A stretch of 64,000 bases of DNA from assembly GCF_028656935.1 (NCBI RefSeq), contig NZ_JAMDGZ010000014.1:90669-154668 (forward strand), in the 5' to 3' direction. The stretch's first letter is position 1. Every line of letters starts with the position of its first letter. The notes below the pieces were generated by a model that ran no database searches, was not told the DNA's origin, and saw nothing but the letters and a program-made list of their open reading frames with translations. Positions 27,691 to 38,007 of this stretch are shown here, piece after piece. Position numbers and translations under genes: made by a program. Source of the DNA: Pseudomonas rubra (lineage in GTDB: Bacteria; Pseudomonadota; Gammaproteobacteria; Pseudomonadales; Pseudomonadaceae).

Positions 27691-27771
27691 CCTGGGGTCT
27701 GCTTTCCCCCTGCCAGGGCGAGTGGCAATGGCACAGTGTTGATGGTTTCCACCTGTTCAAGGAAACCCATC

Positions 27772-30700
27772 ATGGCCCCCACCGCATCTGCCAGCGAACC
27801 TGTTGTCTCGCCCCAGCTCGACAATGCCAGTGACGAGTTCATTGCGCAGATTCTTCCTGCCTGGTTGCGTCAAGCATCGGCGCAGGACATCAATTTGCTG
27901 CGAGACCATTTCAAACATCACCAGGCCTCTCAGGCGCAAGTACAGGGCGCGCTGGCGAGGTTGACCCGCCTCGACGCTTTTGCCGCACCGTTGTTCGAGC
28001 AAGCGTTAGGAGAGCAACTGGCCTGTTCGGTTGACCTGCGCCAGGCGCGCTGGCGCGAGGTCAAGCGTAGCTTCCGCGTAAGCCCCGGCCAATTGCCGGA
28101 CGACGAGTTCTTCCATGAGTTTCAGCCTGCGCTGCAGCGCTTGCTGCAGAACTTCAGTGACAGCCCGTCGTTCTATCCAAGCACGGCGTTGGTGGCGCAG
28201 GAGGGCGATGGTCAGGTGCTTTGCGACAAGGTTGCAGGCATTGTACGGTTGTGCCGAGGGCTTGATGTCGGGCAACGCTACCAGGAGCACCTGGCTCAAG
28301 TCTTCGACGCAATGCTGCAACGGGCGCTGGCCCAGGACAAGCGCCACAGCCTGGCATTGGCCAGCGAAATCGCGGCGCTCAAGGGGCAGATCAGCCAGGT
28401 AGATCTGCAGATGTTACGCAAGGTCGTCAATGACCAGGTTCCGACCCACGCCGATAGCCCGAAGGTGAGGGTGCTGACGTTGGAGCTGCTGAGTAGCCGG
28501 GTCGAGGGCGCCTTGGCGTTCGAATTGCTAGGCAACTGGGGCATTACCCCGAGCCCACTGCCGGGGCCTCAGGTGCAAGGGGTGATCGTGTATCTGCCGG
28601 GCAGCCAAGCGCCGCTTCGGCGCTACGACTCCTGGTATGCCCTGGCTACCGCCCTGGGTACTGCCGTGAAGCAACCTGGCTACCAGCAGTACCTGCTGCG
28701 CTTGATTGGGTTGAAGGACCGTCCGGCATTCATGAGCACTTTGCAAAAGCGATTGCAGGACGCCCATACCGACATGGCCCCCACAGGTTCGCTTGCCGAC
28801 AACGATCTGTTTGCCAGCCTTGCCAGCCAGCAACTGCAAGGTATCAGGGACGATGCACGGCTACTGGCGGTGCCGACGGCCGATGTCGATGACGCGGCCA
28901 GTACGGCGCGTATCAACGCCTTCGAGGATGTGGGGCTGGTGTTGCTCAACGTCGCGGGGCTGTTCGTTCCGGCCTTGGGCGTACTACTGGTGGGGCAGGT
29001 GGTGGGGCAAACCCTGGCCGAGGTCTTCGAGGGTGTTGCCGGCTGGGCACGTGGTCGCCGTCATGAGGCGCTCGAGCATATGCTGGGCGTGGCCGAAACC
29101 GTGGCGATCAGCGCGGCCCAGGTTGGCGCGAGTCACCTGATTGCGCGCGGCTTTGTTCGCAGCAGTACCGTTGAACGCATGCAGCCGGTTACCTCGCTTG
29201 ATCAGGCCACGCGCCTTTGGCTGTATGACCTGAGCTCGTTTCAGGTCGACGCGGTACCGGCCACGGCCAAGCGTCTGGACAATGGCCTATTGGGTCTTGA
29301 GGGGCGCTATTGGTGGCAAGACCAGGGCGTGACTTATGAAGTAGGACAGGCAGATGCCCTGAGTCCATGGCGGCTGCTTGACTCCAGGGGGCGTGGCGGT
29401 TTTGCGCCCGCGCTGCAGTTTAACGGTGAGCGCGGTTGGCGCCTGCTTTACCAGCGGCCCTTGGAGTGGCAGGGCGGTGTAAGGCTGCTGGAGCATCTAT
29501 GGCCCGAGGCAGCGGCGCTGGATGAGACCCGGATCACGCAGATATTGCACGTGGCTGACGTCGACGAGGAGCAGTTGCGCGGCCTGCTGGTGGAAAACCG
29601 TGTTTTGCCGGTGAGCCTGCGCGATACCCTGGAGCGATTCAGCGTGGACGCCCGCATTGAGATGTACCTTGGGCAGTTGTCTTTGCCAGAGGTGGTGCCC
29701 GACCCGCAGATGCATGCCTATTGCCTGGATGAGGTCGGTGCCTCTGCCTTGTCAGATCCCGACGGGCGGGCGCAGGTGCTGGCCCAGGTGCCAGCGTTGC
29801 GAGAAAAACTGATGGCGCATTTCTCCCAAGTTTATTTACGCCGCGACCCGTTGCTTGCGACCTTCAAACGCTTCTTCCCAGGCTTGTCAGACCCCTACGC
29901 GCTGGCACTGTTGCAGCAGGCTGACGATGGCCAACGTGTGCACCTGCAACAGCGTTCGCGCCTGCCTTTGGCATTGGCGGAGCAGGCACGGTCGTTGTTA
30001 CGGGTGGCTCGATTAAACCGGGCACTGGAAGGGGTTTACCTGAACAACAGTTTTGCGTCAGAGACAGTTGAACTGGTGTTTGCACTGTTGCGGCAAAAGG
30101 CCGACTGGCCGCAGAGCCTCAACCTTGAATGGCGTGAAGGCTCTGCTATCGGACGTCGGGTTACACGCATGTATCCTGAACGCGACCGTTCGGAGCTCAG
30201 GATACTGGTCCGTCATGCCGGTTGGGTTGAGCTATATGATCATCAAGGCGTAGAGCTGGACCTGGATCTTGTCGAACCGATGGATTTGTACGAAGTGTTG
30301 ATCGCGCTATTACCCTTGGCGCATCGACAACGTCTGGGGTGGGCTGGAGCACACCCGGTGCAGCAATTGCGAAGCGATCTGCAAGCCTGGTTACCCCGCT
30401 CGCGTCGGCAATTGGTGCACTTGTTGGGGTGGCCAAAAGCCCGTCGGTGGTTCAATCCGGGGCAACGCCTGGAGGATGGCCGTGTGGGTTACCTGCTCAG
30501 TGGCCGCGGCAACAGAACCAGCAGCCCGTCACGCATGACCATCCGCGACAGAGTGCGCAGCCTGTATCCGGGGCTGGACGAGCAACAGGTGAGCCGTTTC
30601 TTGAGCCGGTTGCATGAGACCCCGGGAAGTGCTTTTCAGGCGTTGCTGCGCCATGAAGCGGCGTATCGCGAATTTGATTACCACCTGTCGCGATGGGCCG

Positions 30701-32274
30701 CTGCGGGTGTGCAGCGCAATGTTGGTCGCCGGTTGGTCGCCGATGAGCTGCGGCGTTGTTGGCGCTTTCAGGGTGAGCTGCTGACCGATGGCAGCGGTCG
30801 TCAATTAGGCATGCGTCTGAGTCTGATTGGTACGAGGGTGGGCCACTTGCCAGAGTTGCCACAAGTGGCTGACTTTTCCCATGTCACCGATCTTGTGCTG
30901 GTCAACCTCAGCCTGCAGGACGTGCCCGCAGTCTTTCTGCAACGCTTCAGCAAGGTGCGCTGGCTGAACCTGAGCAACAACGAACTGCGCCGGGTGCCGG
31001 AGGGCTTGAACTACCTGACCTCGCTGCGCGAACTGCGCCTGGGGAACAACCGCATCCGCCTGGATGGACCAGGAGTGGAGCGCATCGGCGCCCTGCACCA
31101 GTTACGGTTGCTCGACATGAGTCACAATCCCCTGGGGTCGACCCGTCTGGACCTGCACTCGCTGCATCGTTTGCGCGAACTGTCGCTCAGGCAGGCCAAC
31201 TTGCAGAGCTTGCCGGCGAGCTTGCTCAGCAGGACCTTTCTGGAATATGCGGACCTGCGGGGCAATAACATCACTGAGCTGCCGCAGGAGCTAATCGATG
31301 CACCAATGGCGTTTCGCGAGCAACTGAGCCTGGCGGGTAACCCGTTGTCGGAGGAAACCTGGCAGCGTCTTCTAGGCCAGGACGCGCCCCCAGCCCCAGT
31401 ACAAGTGACCCCTGCTCGGGAACTTTGGCTGCAATCGCTGGCGAGCGATGAGCAAGGGCGCCGGGGCGAGCAATGGGATCAATTGTTCGAGGAGGCGCAC
31501 AGTGCGGATTTTTTCCAGGTGCTGGCCGAATTGACCGGGACCAGCGACTTTCGCTTGGCGCGCCAAGACCTGGACCGCCGTGTATGGGAGATGATCGACG
31601 CGGCGCAGGAGAATAGCCAGTTGCGCCACGAGCTGTTCGAACTGGCGGCTAGCCCCCGAACCTGCGTCGACAGCGTGGCAAACTGTTTCAGTGCCCTGGA
31701 GGTCAAGGTATACATGGCCCGTGCCCTGCAACGCAGCAGTCCTGGCGAGGAACAGGCGGTGCTTCTGTCCCTGGCGCGTCGGCTGTTTCGCCTGGAGCAG
31801 GTGGAGCAATTTGCCCAGGGTGACATCGCCGCCCGCCGGGCTGACGGGCGTGATGTCGACGAAATCGAAGTGAGCCTTGCCTATCGCAGCGGCCTGGCAG
31901 CGGAGCTGGAGCTGCCGGGGCAGCCGCGCACCCTGCAGTTCGCCACGGTAGCTGGTGTCAGTGCAGAACAACTGGCCGAAGCCGCCCGTAGCGTACGTGA
32001 GGCACAGGCGGGCGAGGGGTTGGCTGACTACATCAGCGAGCGCGATTTCTGGCTGGAAGCGCTGCACCAGGCTCATGCCGAGCTCTACAGCCGTACCGAG
32101 CAGCCCTTTCACGATCGGCTGGATACCCTGACCGAGCAGCAGGCAAGCCTGAGCGACGGCGACTACCTGGCACAAGTGAACAGCTTGGCACAGGAGCGCA
32201 CGAGCACGCTCAAGGCCCTGGATTTGCGCCTTACCAAGGAGGCCCTGGCCGCAGAGGCAATAGTCAATGGCTGA
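27772..32274 (+). CDS. NEL-type E3 ubiquitin ligase / LRR effector-like giant protein
   Basis: A 1500-residue protein. The N-terminal region (to about residue 380) resembles the dermonecrotic-toxin-type domain of Pseudomonas (IVRLCRGLDVGQRYQEHL). A hydrophobic stretch lies near residues 383-456 (LLNVAGLFVPALGVLLVGQVV). About six leucine-rich repeats span residues 1038-1195 (VRWLNLSNNELRRVPEGL, LRELRLGNNRI, LEYADLRGNNITELP). The C-terminal 290 residues match the NEL domain of IpaH/SspH ligases, with the CxD catalytic motif at Cys1298-Val-Asp1300. Such enzymes ubiquitinate host proteins. ATG at 27772 follows AAGGA 8 bases upstream. No signal peptide; export route unknown. TTA codons cluster near 29990-30010. 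Confidence 0.88.
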   Translation: MAPTASASEPVVSPQLDNASDEFIAQILPAWLRQASAQDINLLRDHFKHHQASQAQVQGALARLTRLDAFAAPLFEQALGEQLACSVDLRQARWREVKRSFRVSPGQLPDDEFFHEFQPALQRLLQNFSDSPSFYPSTALVAQEGDGQVLCDKVAGIVRLCRGLDVGQRYQEHLAQVFDAMLQRALAQDKRHSLALASEIAALKGQISQVDLQMLRKVVNDQVPTHADSPKVRVLTLELLSSRVEGALAFELLGNWGITPSPLPGPQVQGVIVYLPGSQAPLRRYDSWYALATALGTAVKQPGYQQYLLRLIGLKDRPAFMSTLQKRLQDAHTDMAPTGSLADNDLFASLASQQLQGIRDDARLLAVPTADVDDAASTARINAFEDVGLVLLNVAGLFVPALGVLLVGQVVGQTLAEVFEGVAGWARGRRHEALEHMLGVAETVAISAAQVGASHLIARGFVRSSTVERMQPVTSLDQATRLWLYDLSSFQVDAVPATAKRLDNGLLGLEGRYWWQDQGVTYEVGQADALSPWRLLDSRGRGGFAPALQFNGERGWRLLYQRPLEWQGGVRLLEHLWPEAAALDETRITQILHVADVDEEQLRGLLVENRVLPVSLRDTLERFSVDARIEMYLGQLSLPEVVPDPQMHAYCLDEVGASALSDPDGRAQVLAQVPALREKLMAHFSQVYLRRDPLLATFKRFFPGLSDPYALALLQQADDGQRVHLQQRSRLPLALAEQARSLLRVARLNRALEGVYLNNSFASETVELVFALLRQKADWPQSLNLEWREGSAIGRRVTRMYPERDRSELRILVRHAGWVELYDHQGVELDLDLVEPMDLYEVLIALLPLAHRQRLGWAGAHPVQQLRSDLQAWLPRSRRQLVHLLGWPKARRWFNPGQRLEDGRVGYLLSGRGNRTSSPSRMTIRDRVRSLYPGLDEQQVSRFLSRLHETPGSAFQALLRHEAAYREFDYHLSRWAAAGVQRNVGRRLVADELRRCWRFQGELLTDGSGRQLGMRLSLIGTRVGHLPELPQVADFSHVTDLVLVNLSLQDVPAVFLQRFSKVRWLNLSNNELRRVPEGLNYLTSLRELRLGNNRIRLDGPGVERIGALHQLRLLDMSHNPLGSTRLDLHSLHRLRELSLRQANLQSLPASLLSRTFLEYADLRGNNITELPQELIDAPMAFREQLSLAGNPLSEETWQRLLGQDAPPAPVQVTPARELWLQSLASDEQGRRGEQWDQLFEEAHSADFFQVLAELTGTSDFRLARQDLDRRVWEMIDAAQENSQLRHELFELAASPRTCVDSVANCFSALEVKVYMARALQRSSPGEEQAVLLSLARRLFRLEQVEQFAQGDIAARRADGRDVDEIEVSLAYRSGLAAELELPGQPRTLQFATVAGVSAEQLAEAARSVREAQAGEGLADYISERDFWLEALHQAHAELYSRTEQPFHDRLDTLTEQQASLSDGDYLAQVNSLAQERTSTLKALDLRLTKEALAAEAIVNG

Positions 32275-32401
32275 ACACATTCTGCGCGGCCAAACCAGTC
32301 ATCCAGATTGACAGCTTTGGCCATTGTCCTCGTGTTGCGCTGGCGCGACTATCTTCCTATCGATCGTTTGATTCCAACAATAAAAAACGAGGAGGCTGGC
32401 G

Positions 32402-34039
32402 ATGGGCGATTACCTTGGCGCCGCGAAAGGATTCAATTACCAGCGCAGTGCGGCGCAGGCGCTGCAGGGCAGCCTGGAGGCGCTAAACGCCTGTGTCGAG
32501 TGCTGTGACCGGCATGTCGGTGACAACCGGATTGCGTTGAACTGGGAAGGGCGCGACGGTAGCAGCGCACAGTACAGTTTCGAGCAGTTGCAACAGGCGT
32601 CGGCGCGCCTGGCCAATGTCCTCAAGGCCCAAGGTGTGGGCGTTGGCGATCGGGTCGCCGGGCTGATGCCGCGTACCGCCGAACTGCTGATTACGGTGCT
32701 GGCCACCTGGCGCATTGGCGCGGTCTATCAACCCCTGTTTACCGCCTTCGGGCCCAAGGCCATCGAACACCGCCTTGAGCAATCCGGGGCCCGGCTGGTG
32801 GTCACCGAACGGCTCAATCGGGCCAAGCTCGACGAGGTGCAGGGTTGCCCGATGATCATCTGTGTGGATGCTGGCGAGGGTACTGGCGATATCGATTTTC
32901 ACCGCGCAGTCAACGCTTCCAGCGATCAGTGCGAACCCACGCTACTGGGGGCGGACTCCCCGTTCCTGCTGATGTTCACGTCCGGCACCACCGGCCCGGC
33001 CAAGCCGCTGGAAGTGCCGCTGCGTGCGATCGTCGCCTTCAAGGGCTACATGCGCGACGCCATCGACCTGCGTGCTCAGGACAATTTCTGGAACCTTGCT
33101 GATCCGGGCTGGGCCTATGGCCTGTACTACGCGGTCACCGGGCCATTGGCGCTGGGCCATGCCACGACTTTTTTTGATGGCCCGTTCAGTGTCGAAAGTA
33201 CCTGCGGGGTCATCAACAAATACGCCATCAGCAACCTGGCCGGCTCGCCCACCGCGTATCGGTTGCTGATCGCTGCCGGCAGTGAATTCAGTGCGCCGAT
33301 CAAGGGCCGTCTGCGGGTGGTCAGCAGTGCTGGCGAACCGCTCAACCCGCAAGTGATCCGCTGGTTCGCCGACGAGCTGGGCGTGACTATCCACGACCAT
33401 TACGGGCAGACCGAGCTGGGCATGGTGCTGTGCAATCACCACGGCCTGGAGCACCCGGTGCACCTGGGATCGGCCGGGTTTGCCGTGCCCGGGCACCGCA
33501 TCGTCGTGCTCGATGAACAACATAACGAACTGCCGGCCGGGCAGCCGGGCATTCTCGCCGTCGACCGCGAGCAGTCGCCGCTGTGCTGGTTTACCGGCTA
33601 CCACGGTTTGCCGACCAAAGCCTTCGTTGGCAAGTACTACCTCAGTGGCGACACCGTCGAGCTCAATAGCGATGGCAGCATCAGCTTCGTCGGCCGCAGC
33701 GATGACGTGATCACCACCTCCGGCTATCGGGTCGGCCCCTTCGATGTCGAGAGCGCGCTGATAGAACATGCGTCGGTGATTGAAGCGGCGGTGGTCGGCA
33801 AGCCGGACCCGCAGCGTACTGAACTGATCAAAGCCTTTGTGGTGCTCGCCAAGGGCCAGCAAGCCAGCGAGGCGCTCGCCGAAGCCTTGCAGCAGCACGT
33901 GCGTCAACGCCTTTATGCCCACGCTTATCCACGGGAAATCGAATTCGTCAGCGAGCTGCCCAAGACCCCGAGCGGCAAGCTGCAGCGTTTCATCCTGCGC
34001 AATCAGGAAATAGCCAAACAACAAGCCGTGCAGGCCTGA
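32402..34039 (+). CDS. fadDx: Acyl-CoA synthetase (AMP-forming), first gene of the acyl-CoA operon
   Basis: This 545-residue enzyme of the ANL superfamily activates a carboxylic acid to its CoA thioester via an acyl-adenylate. The P-loop-like motif is LLMFTSGTTGPAKP, the adenylate motif is YGQTELGM, and SGDTVELNSDGSISFVGRSDDVITTSGYRVGPFDVE is the hinge. The C-terminal catalytic Lys is in LPKTPSGKLQRF. The ATG follows AACGAGGAGG. It starts a run of five same-strand genes resembling the P. putida fadDx-fadB2x-fadAx set. The substrate may be a short or branched fatty acid; this is not decided by sequence. Confidence 0.87.
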   Translation: MGDYLGAAKGFNYQRSAAQALQGSLEALNACVECCDRHVGDNRIALNWEGRDGSSAQYSFEQLQQASARLANVLKAQGVGVGDRVAGLMPRTAELLITVLATWRIGAVYQPLFTAFGPKAIEHRLEQSGARLVVTERLNRAKLDEVQGCPMIICVDAGEGTGDIDFHRAVNASSDQCEPTLLGADSPFLLMFTSGTTGPAKPLEVPLRAIVAFKGYMRDAIDLRAQDNFWNLADPGWAYGLYYAVTGPLALGHATTFFDGPFSVESTCGVINKYAISNLAGSPTAYRLLIAAGSEFSAPIKGRLRVVSSAGEPLNPQVIRWFADELGVTIHDHYGQTELGMVLCNHHGLEHPVHLGSAGFAVPGHRIVVLDEQHNELPAGQPGILAVDREQSPLCWFTGYHGLPTKAFVGKYYLSGDTVELNSDGSISFVGRSDDVITTSGYRVGPFDVESALIEHASVIEAAVVGKPDPQRTELIKAFVVLAKGQQASEALAEALQQHVRQRLYAHAYPREIEFVSELPKTPSGKLQRFILRNQEIAKQQAVQA

Positions 34040-34066
34040 AACGCCCGCGCCAGAGGAACGATCATC

Positions 34067-34834
34067 ATGCAGATTGCCAATCATAACTTCATCGTCAGCG
34101 GCGCAGCCTCCGGGCTGGGCGCTGCCACCGCACAGATGCTCATCGAGGCTGGAGCCCGGGTGATGCTGGTTGACCTCAATGCCGAGGCCGTAGCCGCCAA
34201 GGCGCGTGAACTGGGCGCCTTGGCCCAGTTCGCAGTGGCCGACATCAGCCAGGAAGCGGCGGCCAAGGCGGCGATCGATGCTGCCGTTAGCGCCTTCGGC
34301 AGCATCCACGGGCTGATCAACTGCGCCGGTATTGTCGGCGCCGAAAAAGTCCTGGGCAAGAATGGCCCCCATGGCCTGGACAGCTTCAGCCGGGTGATCA
34401 ACGTCAACCTGATCGGCAGCTTCAACCTGCTGCGCCTGGCCGCAGCGGCCATGGCCGAGGGCGAGGCGGGTGCCGACGGTGAGCGCGGGGTGATCATCAA
34501 CACCGCTTCGATTGCCGCCTACGACGGCCAGATCGGCCAAGCCGCCTACGCCGCTTCCAAGGGTGCGATCGCCAGCCTGACCTTGCCGGCGGCCCGTGAG
34601 CTGGCGCGTTTCGGTATCCGTGTAATGACCATCGCCCCGGGTATTTTCGAGACCCCGATGATGGCCGGCATGACCCAGGAAGTGCGTGACTCGCTGGCCG
34701 CCGGGGTGCCGTTCCCGCCACGCCTGGGCCGCCCGCATGAGTACGCCGCGCTGGCCCGTCACATCATTGAAAACAGCATGCTCAACGGTGAGGTGATCCG
34801 TCTCGACGGTGCCTTGCGCATGGCTGCCAAGTAA
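34067..34834 (+). CDS. fadB2x: SDR-family 3-hydroxyacyl-CoA dehydrogenase (HSD10-like)
   Basis: A 255-residue NAD(P)-dependent short-chain dehydrogenase. It has the cofactor loop [12 protein letters not shown], an acidic residue in MLVDLN that favours NAD, NCAG, and the catalytic YAASK. Overall similarity is to type II 3-hydroxyacyl-CoA dehydrogenases (HSD17B10), including GIFETPMM and [19 protein letters not shown]. It would oxidise 3-hydroxyacyl-CoA to 3-ketoacyl-CoA, between the hydratase and thiolase of the same operon. It lies 27 bases after the synthetase. Confidence 0.9.
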   Translation: MQIANHNFIVSGAASGLGAATAQMLIEAGARVMLVDLNAEAVAAKARELGALAQFAVADISQEAAAKAAIDAAVSAFGSIHGLINCAGIVGAEKVLGKNGPHGLDSFSRVINVNLIGSFNLLRLAAAAMAEGEAGADGERGVIINTASIAAYDGQIGQAAYAASKGAIASLTLPAARELARFGIRVMTIAPGIFETPMMAGMTQEVRDSLAAGVPFPPRLGRPHEYAALARHIIENSMLNGEVIRLDGALRMAAK

Positions 34835-34852
34835 TTTTCGGAGTAGATAGAC

Positions 34853-36046
34853 ATGACCCTCGCCAATGATCCCATCGTAATCGTCAGCGCCGTGCGCACG
34901 CCCATGGGCGGCCTGCAGGGCGACCTGAAAAGCCTCACCGCGCCGCAACTGGGCGCTGCCGCGATTCGCGCCGCCGTCGAGCGTGCCGGTGTCGCCGCGG
35001 ACAGCGTCGAACAAGTGCTGTTCGGTTGCGTGCTGCCCGCAGGGCTGGGCCAGGCTCCGGCGCGCCAGGCCGCCCTGGGCGCCGGCCTGAACAAAGGCAC
35101 CACCTGCACCACCCTGAACAAAATGTGCGGCTCGGGCATGCAGGCCGCCATCATGGCCCATGACCTGCTGCTGGCCGGCAGCGCCGACGTGGTGGTGGCC
35201 GGTGGCATGGAGAGCATGTCCAACGCCCCCTACCTGCTGGACAAGGCACGTAGCGGCTACCGCATGGGCCATGGCAGGATCATCGACCATATGTTCTTCG
35301 ACGGGCTCGAAGATGCCTACGACAAGGGCCGTCTGATGGGCACCTTTGCCGAGGACTGCGCCGAGCACAATGGTTTTACCCGTCAGCAACAGGACGACTT
35401 CGCCATCGCCTCGCTGACCCGTGCCCAGCAGGCGATCAAGGACGGCAACTTTGCCAGTGAGATCGTTCCGGTTGAAGTCACCGAGGGCAAGACCCAGCGC
35501 CTGATCAGCGACGACGAACAGCCGCCCAAGGCCCGCCTGGATAAAATTCCGCAGCTCAAGCCGGCGTTCCGCGACGGGGGCACGGTGACCGCGGCCAACT
35601 CCAGCTCGATTTCTGACGGTGCTGCGGCGCTGGTGCTGATGCGCCGTTCCCAGGCGCAGAAACAGGGTTTGAAGCCATTGGCGGTGATCCACGGACATGC
35701 GGCGTTTGCCGACACCCCGGCGTTGTTCCCCAGCGCGCCAATCGGTGCTATCGACAAGCTGATCAAACGCACCGGCTGGAACCTGGCCGAAGTCGACCTG
35801 TTTGAAATCAACGAGGCGTTCGCCGTGGTCACCCTGGCGGCCATGAAGCACCTGGACCTGCCGCACGACAAGGTCAACGTGCATGGCGGCGCCTGCGCCC
35901 TGGGCCACCCGATAGGTGCTTCGGGCGCGCGCATTCTGGTCACCTTGCTGGCTGCCCTGCGCCAGAAGGGTCTGCATCGCGGTATTGCCGCCATCTGCAT
36001 CGGCGGTGGTGAAGCCACGGCCATGGCCGTCGAGTGTCTGTACTGA
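34853..36046 (+). CDS. fadAx: Acetyl-CoA acyltransferase (thiolase)
   Basis: This 397-residue thiolase performs thiolytic cleavage of 3-ketoacyl-CoA. The nucleophile is Cys92 in NKMCGSGMQ, the catalytic His lies in [14 protein letters not shown], and the second Cys lies in CIGGGEA; INEAFAV is also conserved. It lies 18 bases after the SDR gene, and the acyl-CoA dehydrogenase follows after 8 bases. Whether it favours acetoacetyl-CoA or 2-methyl-branched substrates is not evident. Confidence 0.93.
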   Translation: MTLANDPIVIVSAVRTPMGGLQGDLKSLTAPQLGAAAIRAAVERAGVAADSVEQVLFGCVLPAGLGQAPARQAALGAGLNKGTTCTTLNKMCGSGMQAAIMAHDLLLAGSADVVVAGGMESMSNAPYLLDKARSGYRMGHGRIIDHMFFDGLEDAYDKGRLMGTFAEDCAEHNGFTRQQQDDFAIASLTRAQQAIKDGNFASEIVPVEVTEGKTQRLISDDEQPPKARLDKIPQLKPAFRDGGTVTAANSSSISDGAAALVLMRRSQAQKQGLKPLAVIHGHAAFADTPALFPSAPIGAIDKLIKRTGWNLAEVDLFEINEAFAVVTLAAMKHLDLPHDKVNVHGGACALGHPIGASGARILVTLLAALRQKGLHRGIAAICIGGGEATAMAVECLY

Positions 36047-36054
36047 GGTGCACC

Positions 36055-37182
36055 ATGCTTATCAATGACGAACAACAGCAAATCAGTGATGCGGTATGCC
36101 AGTTCGCCCAAGAGCGCTTGCGGCCGTTTGCCGAGCAGTGGGACCGCGAGCACCGCTTCCCGAAAGAGGCCATCCAGGAGATGGCCGAGCTGGGCCTGTT
36201 CGGCATGCTGGTGCCAGAACAGTGGGGTGGTAGTGATACCGGTTATGTCGCCTATGCCATGGCTCTGGAAGAAATCGCTGCTGGCGATGGTGCCTGCTCG
36301 ACCATCATGAGCGTGCACAACTCGGTAGGCTGTGTGCCGATCCTCAAGTTCGGCAACGAGCAACAAAAGCAACAGTTCCTCACGCCACTGGCCAGCGGCG
36401 CGATGCTCGGCGCCTTCGCCCTGACCGAACCGCAAGCCGGCTCCGACGCCAGCAGCCTGAAGACCCGTGCCCGCCGTGAGGGCGATCACTACGTGCTCAA
36501 TGGCTGCAAACAGTTCATCACCTCCGGGCAGAATGCCGGGGTGGTGATCGTGTTTGCCGTGACCGACCCGGCAGCGGGCAAGCGTGGCATCAGTGCCTTT
36601 ATCGTACCCACCGATTCAGCCGGTTACCAGGTGGCGCGGGTCGAGGACAAGCTCGGCCAGCACGCCTCCGACACCTGCCAGATCGTTTTCGAGAACGTGC
36701 GCGTGCCCGTGGCCAACCGTCTGGGGGAAGAGGGCGAAGGTTACAAGATTGCCCTGGCCAATCTGGAAGGTGGTCGCATCGGCATCGCCTCGCAATCGGT
36801 GGGTATGGCCCGCGCCGCATTCGAGGTGGCGCGTGACTATGCCCGCGAGCGCGAGAGCTTTGGCAAGCCGCTGATCGAGCACCAGGCGGTGGCTTTCCGT
36901 CTGGCCGACATGGCCACCCGTGTTGCCGTGGCTCGGCAGATGGTCTTGCATGCTGCGGCGCTGCGTGATGCCGGGCGTCCGGCGTTGGTCGAAGCCTCGA
37001 TGGCCAAGCTGTTCGCCTCGGAAATGGCCGAAAAGGTCTGTTCGGATGCCTTGCAGACCCTGGGCGGATATGGCTATCTGAGCGACTTTCCGCTGGAGCG
37101 CATCTACCGCGATGTGCGGGTCTGCCAGATCTACGAAGGCACCAGCGATATTCAGCGCATGGTCATTGCGCGCAATCTTTGA
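36055..37182 (+). CDS. Acyl-CoA dehydrogenase
   Basis: A 375-residue FAD enzyme that forms the trans-2-enoyl-CoA in the first oxidation step. It shows [17 protein letters not shown], the flavin-contacting loop [10 protein letters not shown], and the C-terminal [14 protein letters not shown] with the catalytic base Glu. ATG at 36055 (MLINDEQQQ) follows TGAGGTG; an in-frame start at 36034 overlaps the thiolase gene and is less likely. It is part of the five-gene acyl-CoA operon. It most resembles short or branched-chain acyl-CoA dehydrogenases. Confidence 0.92.
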   Translation: MLINDEQQQISDAVCQFAQERLRPFAEQWDREHRFPKEAIQEMAELGLFGMLVPEQWGGSDTGYVAYAMALEEIAAGDGACSTIMSVHNSVGCVPILKFGNEQQKQQFLTPLASGAMLGAFALTEPQAGSDASSLKTRARREGDHYVLNGCKQFITSGQNAGVVIVFAVTDPAAGKRGISAFIVPTDSAGYQVARVEDKLGQHASDTCQIVFENVRVPVANRLGEEGEGYKIALANLEGGRIGIASQSVGMARAAFEVARDYARERESFGKPLIEHQAVAFRLADMATRVAVARQMVLHAAALRDAGRPALVEASMAKLFASEMAEKVCSDALQTLGGYGYLSDFPLERIYRDVRVCQIYEGTSDIQRMVIARNL

Positions 37183-37196
37183 AGGGAGCAGCTTGC

Positions 37197-37970
37197 ATGT
37201 CATTTGAAACCATTCTGTTGGAGATCCGCGGCAAGGTCGGCCTGATCACCCTCAATCGCCCCCAGGCGCTCAATGCCCTGAACGCGCAAATCGTTGGCGA
37301 AATCAACCAGGCCCTGGACCAGCTCGAAGCCAACCCGAGCATAGGTTGCGTGGTACTGACCGGCTCGGCCAAGGCCTTCGCCGCTGGCGCCGACATCAAG
37401 GAAATGGCTGACCTGCGCTACCCGCAGATCTACGTAGACGACCTGTTCAGCGACGCCGACCGCATCGCCAACCGGCGCAAGCCGATCATCGCTGCGGTGT
37501 CCGGGTTTGCCCTGGGCGGCGGTTGTGAACTGGCGATGATGTGCGACTTCATTCTCGCCGCCGACAACGCCAAGTTCGGCCAGCCGGAAATCAACCTCGG
37601 CGTACTGCCGGGCATGGGTGGCACCCAGCGCCTGACCCGCGCGGTGGGCAAGGCCAAGGCCATGGAACTGTGCCTGAGCGGCCGCCTGATGGGCGCCGAG
37701 GAAGCCGAACGTGCCGGCCTGGTGGCGCGGGTGGTGCCGCAGGCGGAGCTGCTCGAAGAGGCGCTGAAGGTGGCGGCAACCATCGCCAGCAAGTCGGTGC
37801 CGATGACCATGATGGTCAAGGAAAGCGTCAACCGTGCTTTCGAGGTCAACCTGGCCGAAGGCGTGCGGTTCGAGCGTCGGGTGTTCCATGCGGCGTTTGC
37901 CACCGAGGACCAGAAGGAAGGCATGGCGGCATTTATCGCCAAGCGTGAGGCGCAGTTCAAGGACCGCTGA
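37197..37970 (+). CDS. fadB1x: Enoyl-CoA hydratase
   Basis: A 257-residue crotonase-family enzyme that hydrates trans-2-enoyl-CoA to 3-hydroxyacyl-CoA. Both catalytic Glu positions and oxyanion segments are visible: [25 protein letters not shown] and [20 protein letters not shown] at 37197 follows GAAGGGAGC. It is the last gene of the operon and gives the set a complete beta-oxidation spiral: synthetase, dehydrogenase, hydratase, 3-hydroxyacyl dehydrogenase and thiolase. Confidence 0.94.
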   Translation: MSFETILLEIRGKVGLITLNRPQALNALNAQIVGEINQALDQLEANPSIGCVVLTGSAKAFAAGADIKEMADLRYPQIYVDDLFSDADRIANRRKPIIAAVSGFALGGGCELAMMCDFILAADNAKFGQPEINLGVLPGMGGTQRLTRAVGKAKAMELCLSGRLMGAEEAERAGLVARVVPQAELLEEALKVAATIASKSVPMTMMVKESVNRAFEVNLAEGVRFERRVFHAAFATEDQKEGMAAFIAKREAQFKDR

Positions 37971-37975
37971 AGGCA

Positions 37976-38001
37976 CAGGGGCGCTGCTTGCAGCGCCCCT
38001 G
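37976..38001. terminator. Hairpin between the acyl-CoA operon and the convergent giant gene
   Basis: A 12-bp perfect stem CAGGGGCGCTGC / GCAGCGCCCCTG closes on two T bases (functionally a 4-base loop). No clear T tract follows on either strand. It lies 6 bases after the enoyl-CoA hydratase stop and 6 bases before the end of the convergent gene, so it may limit read-through in both directions. Confidence 0.55.
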
Positions 38002-38007
38002 ATGGGG

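Noticed and set aside
32308..32336. Promoter directly before fadDx
   Set aside because: TTGACA at 32308 looks like a -35, but no acceptable -10 lies 16-18 bases downstream, so it is not listed as a feature.
32942..35977. 1011-codon open frame antisense to the acyl-CoA operon
   Set aside because: It runs across three well-supported enzyme genes and their gaps with no ribosome site or domain; composition is that of a shadow frame.
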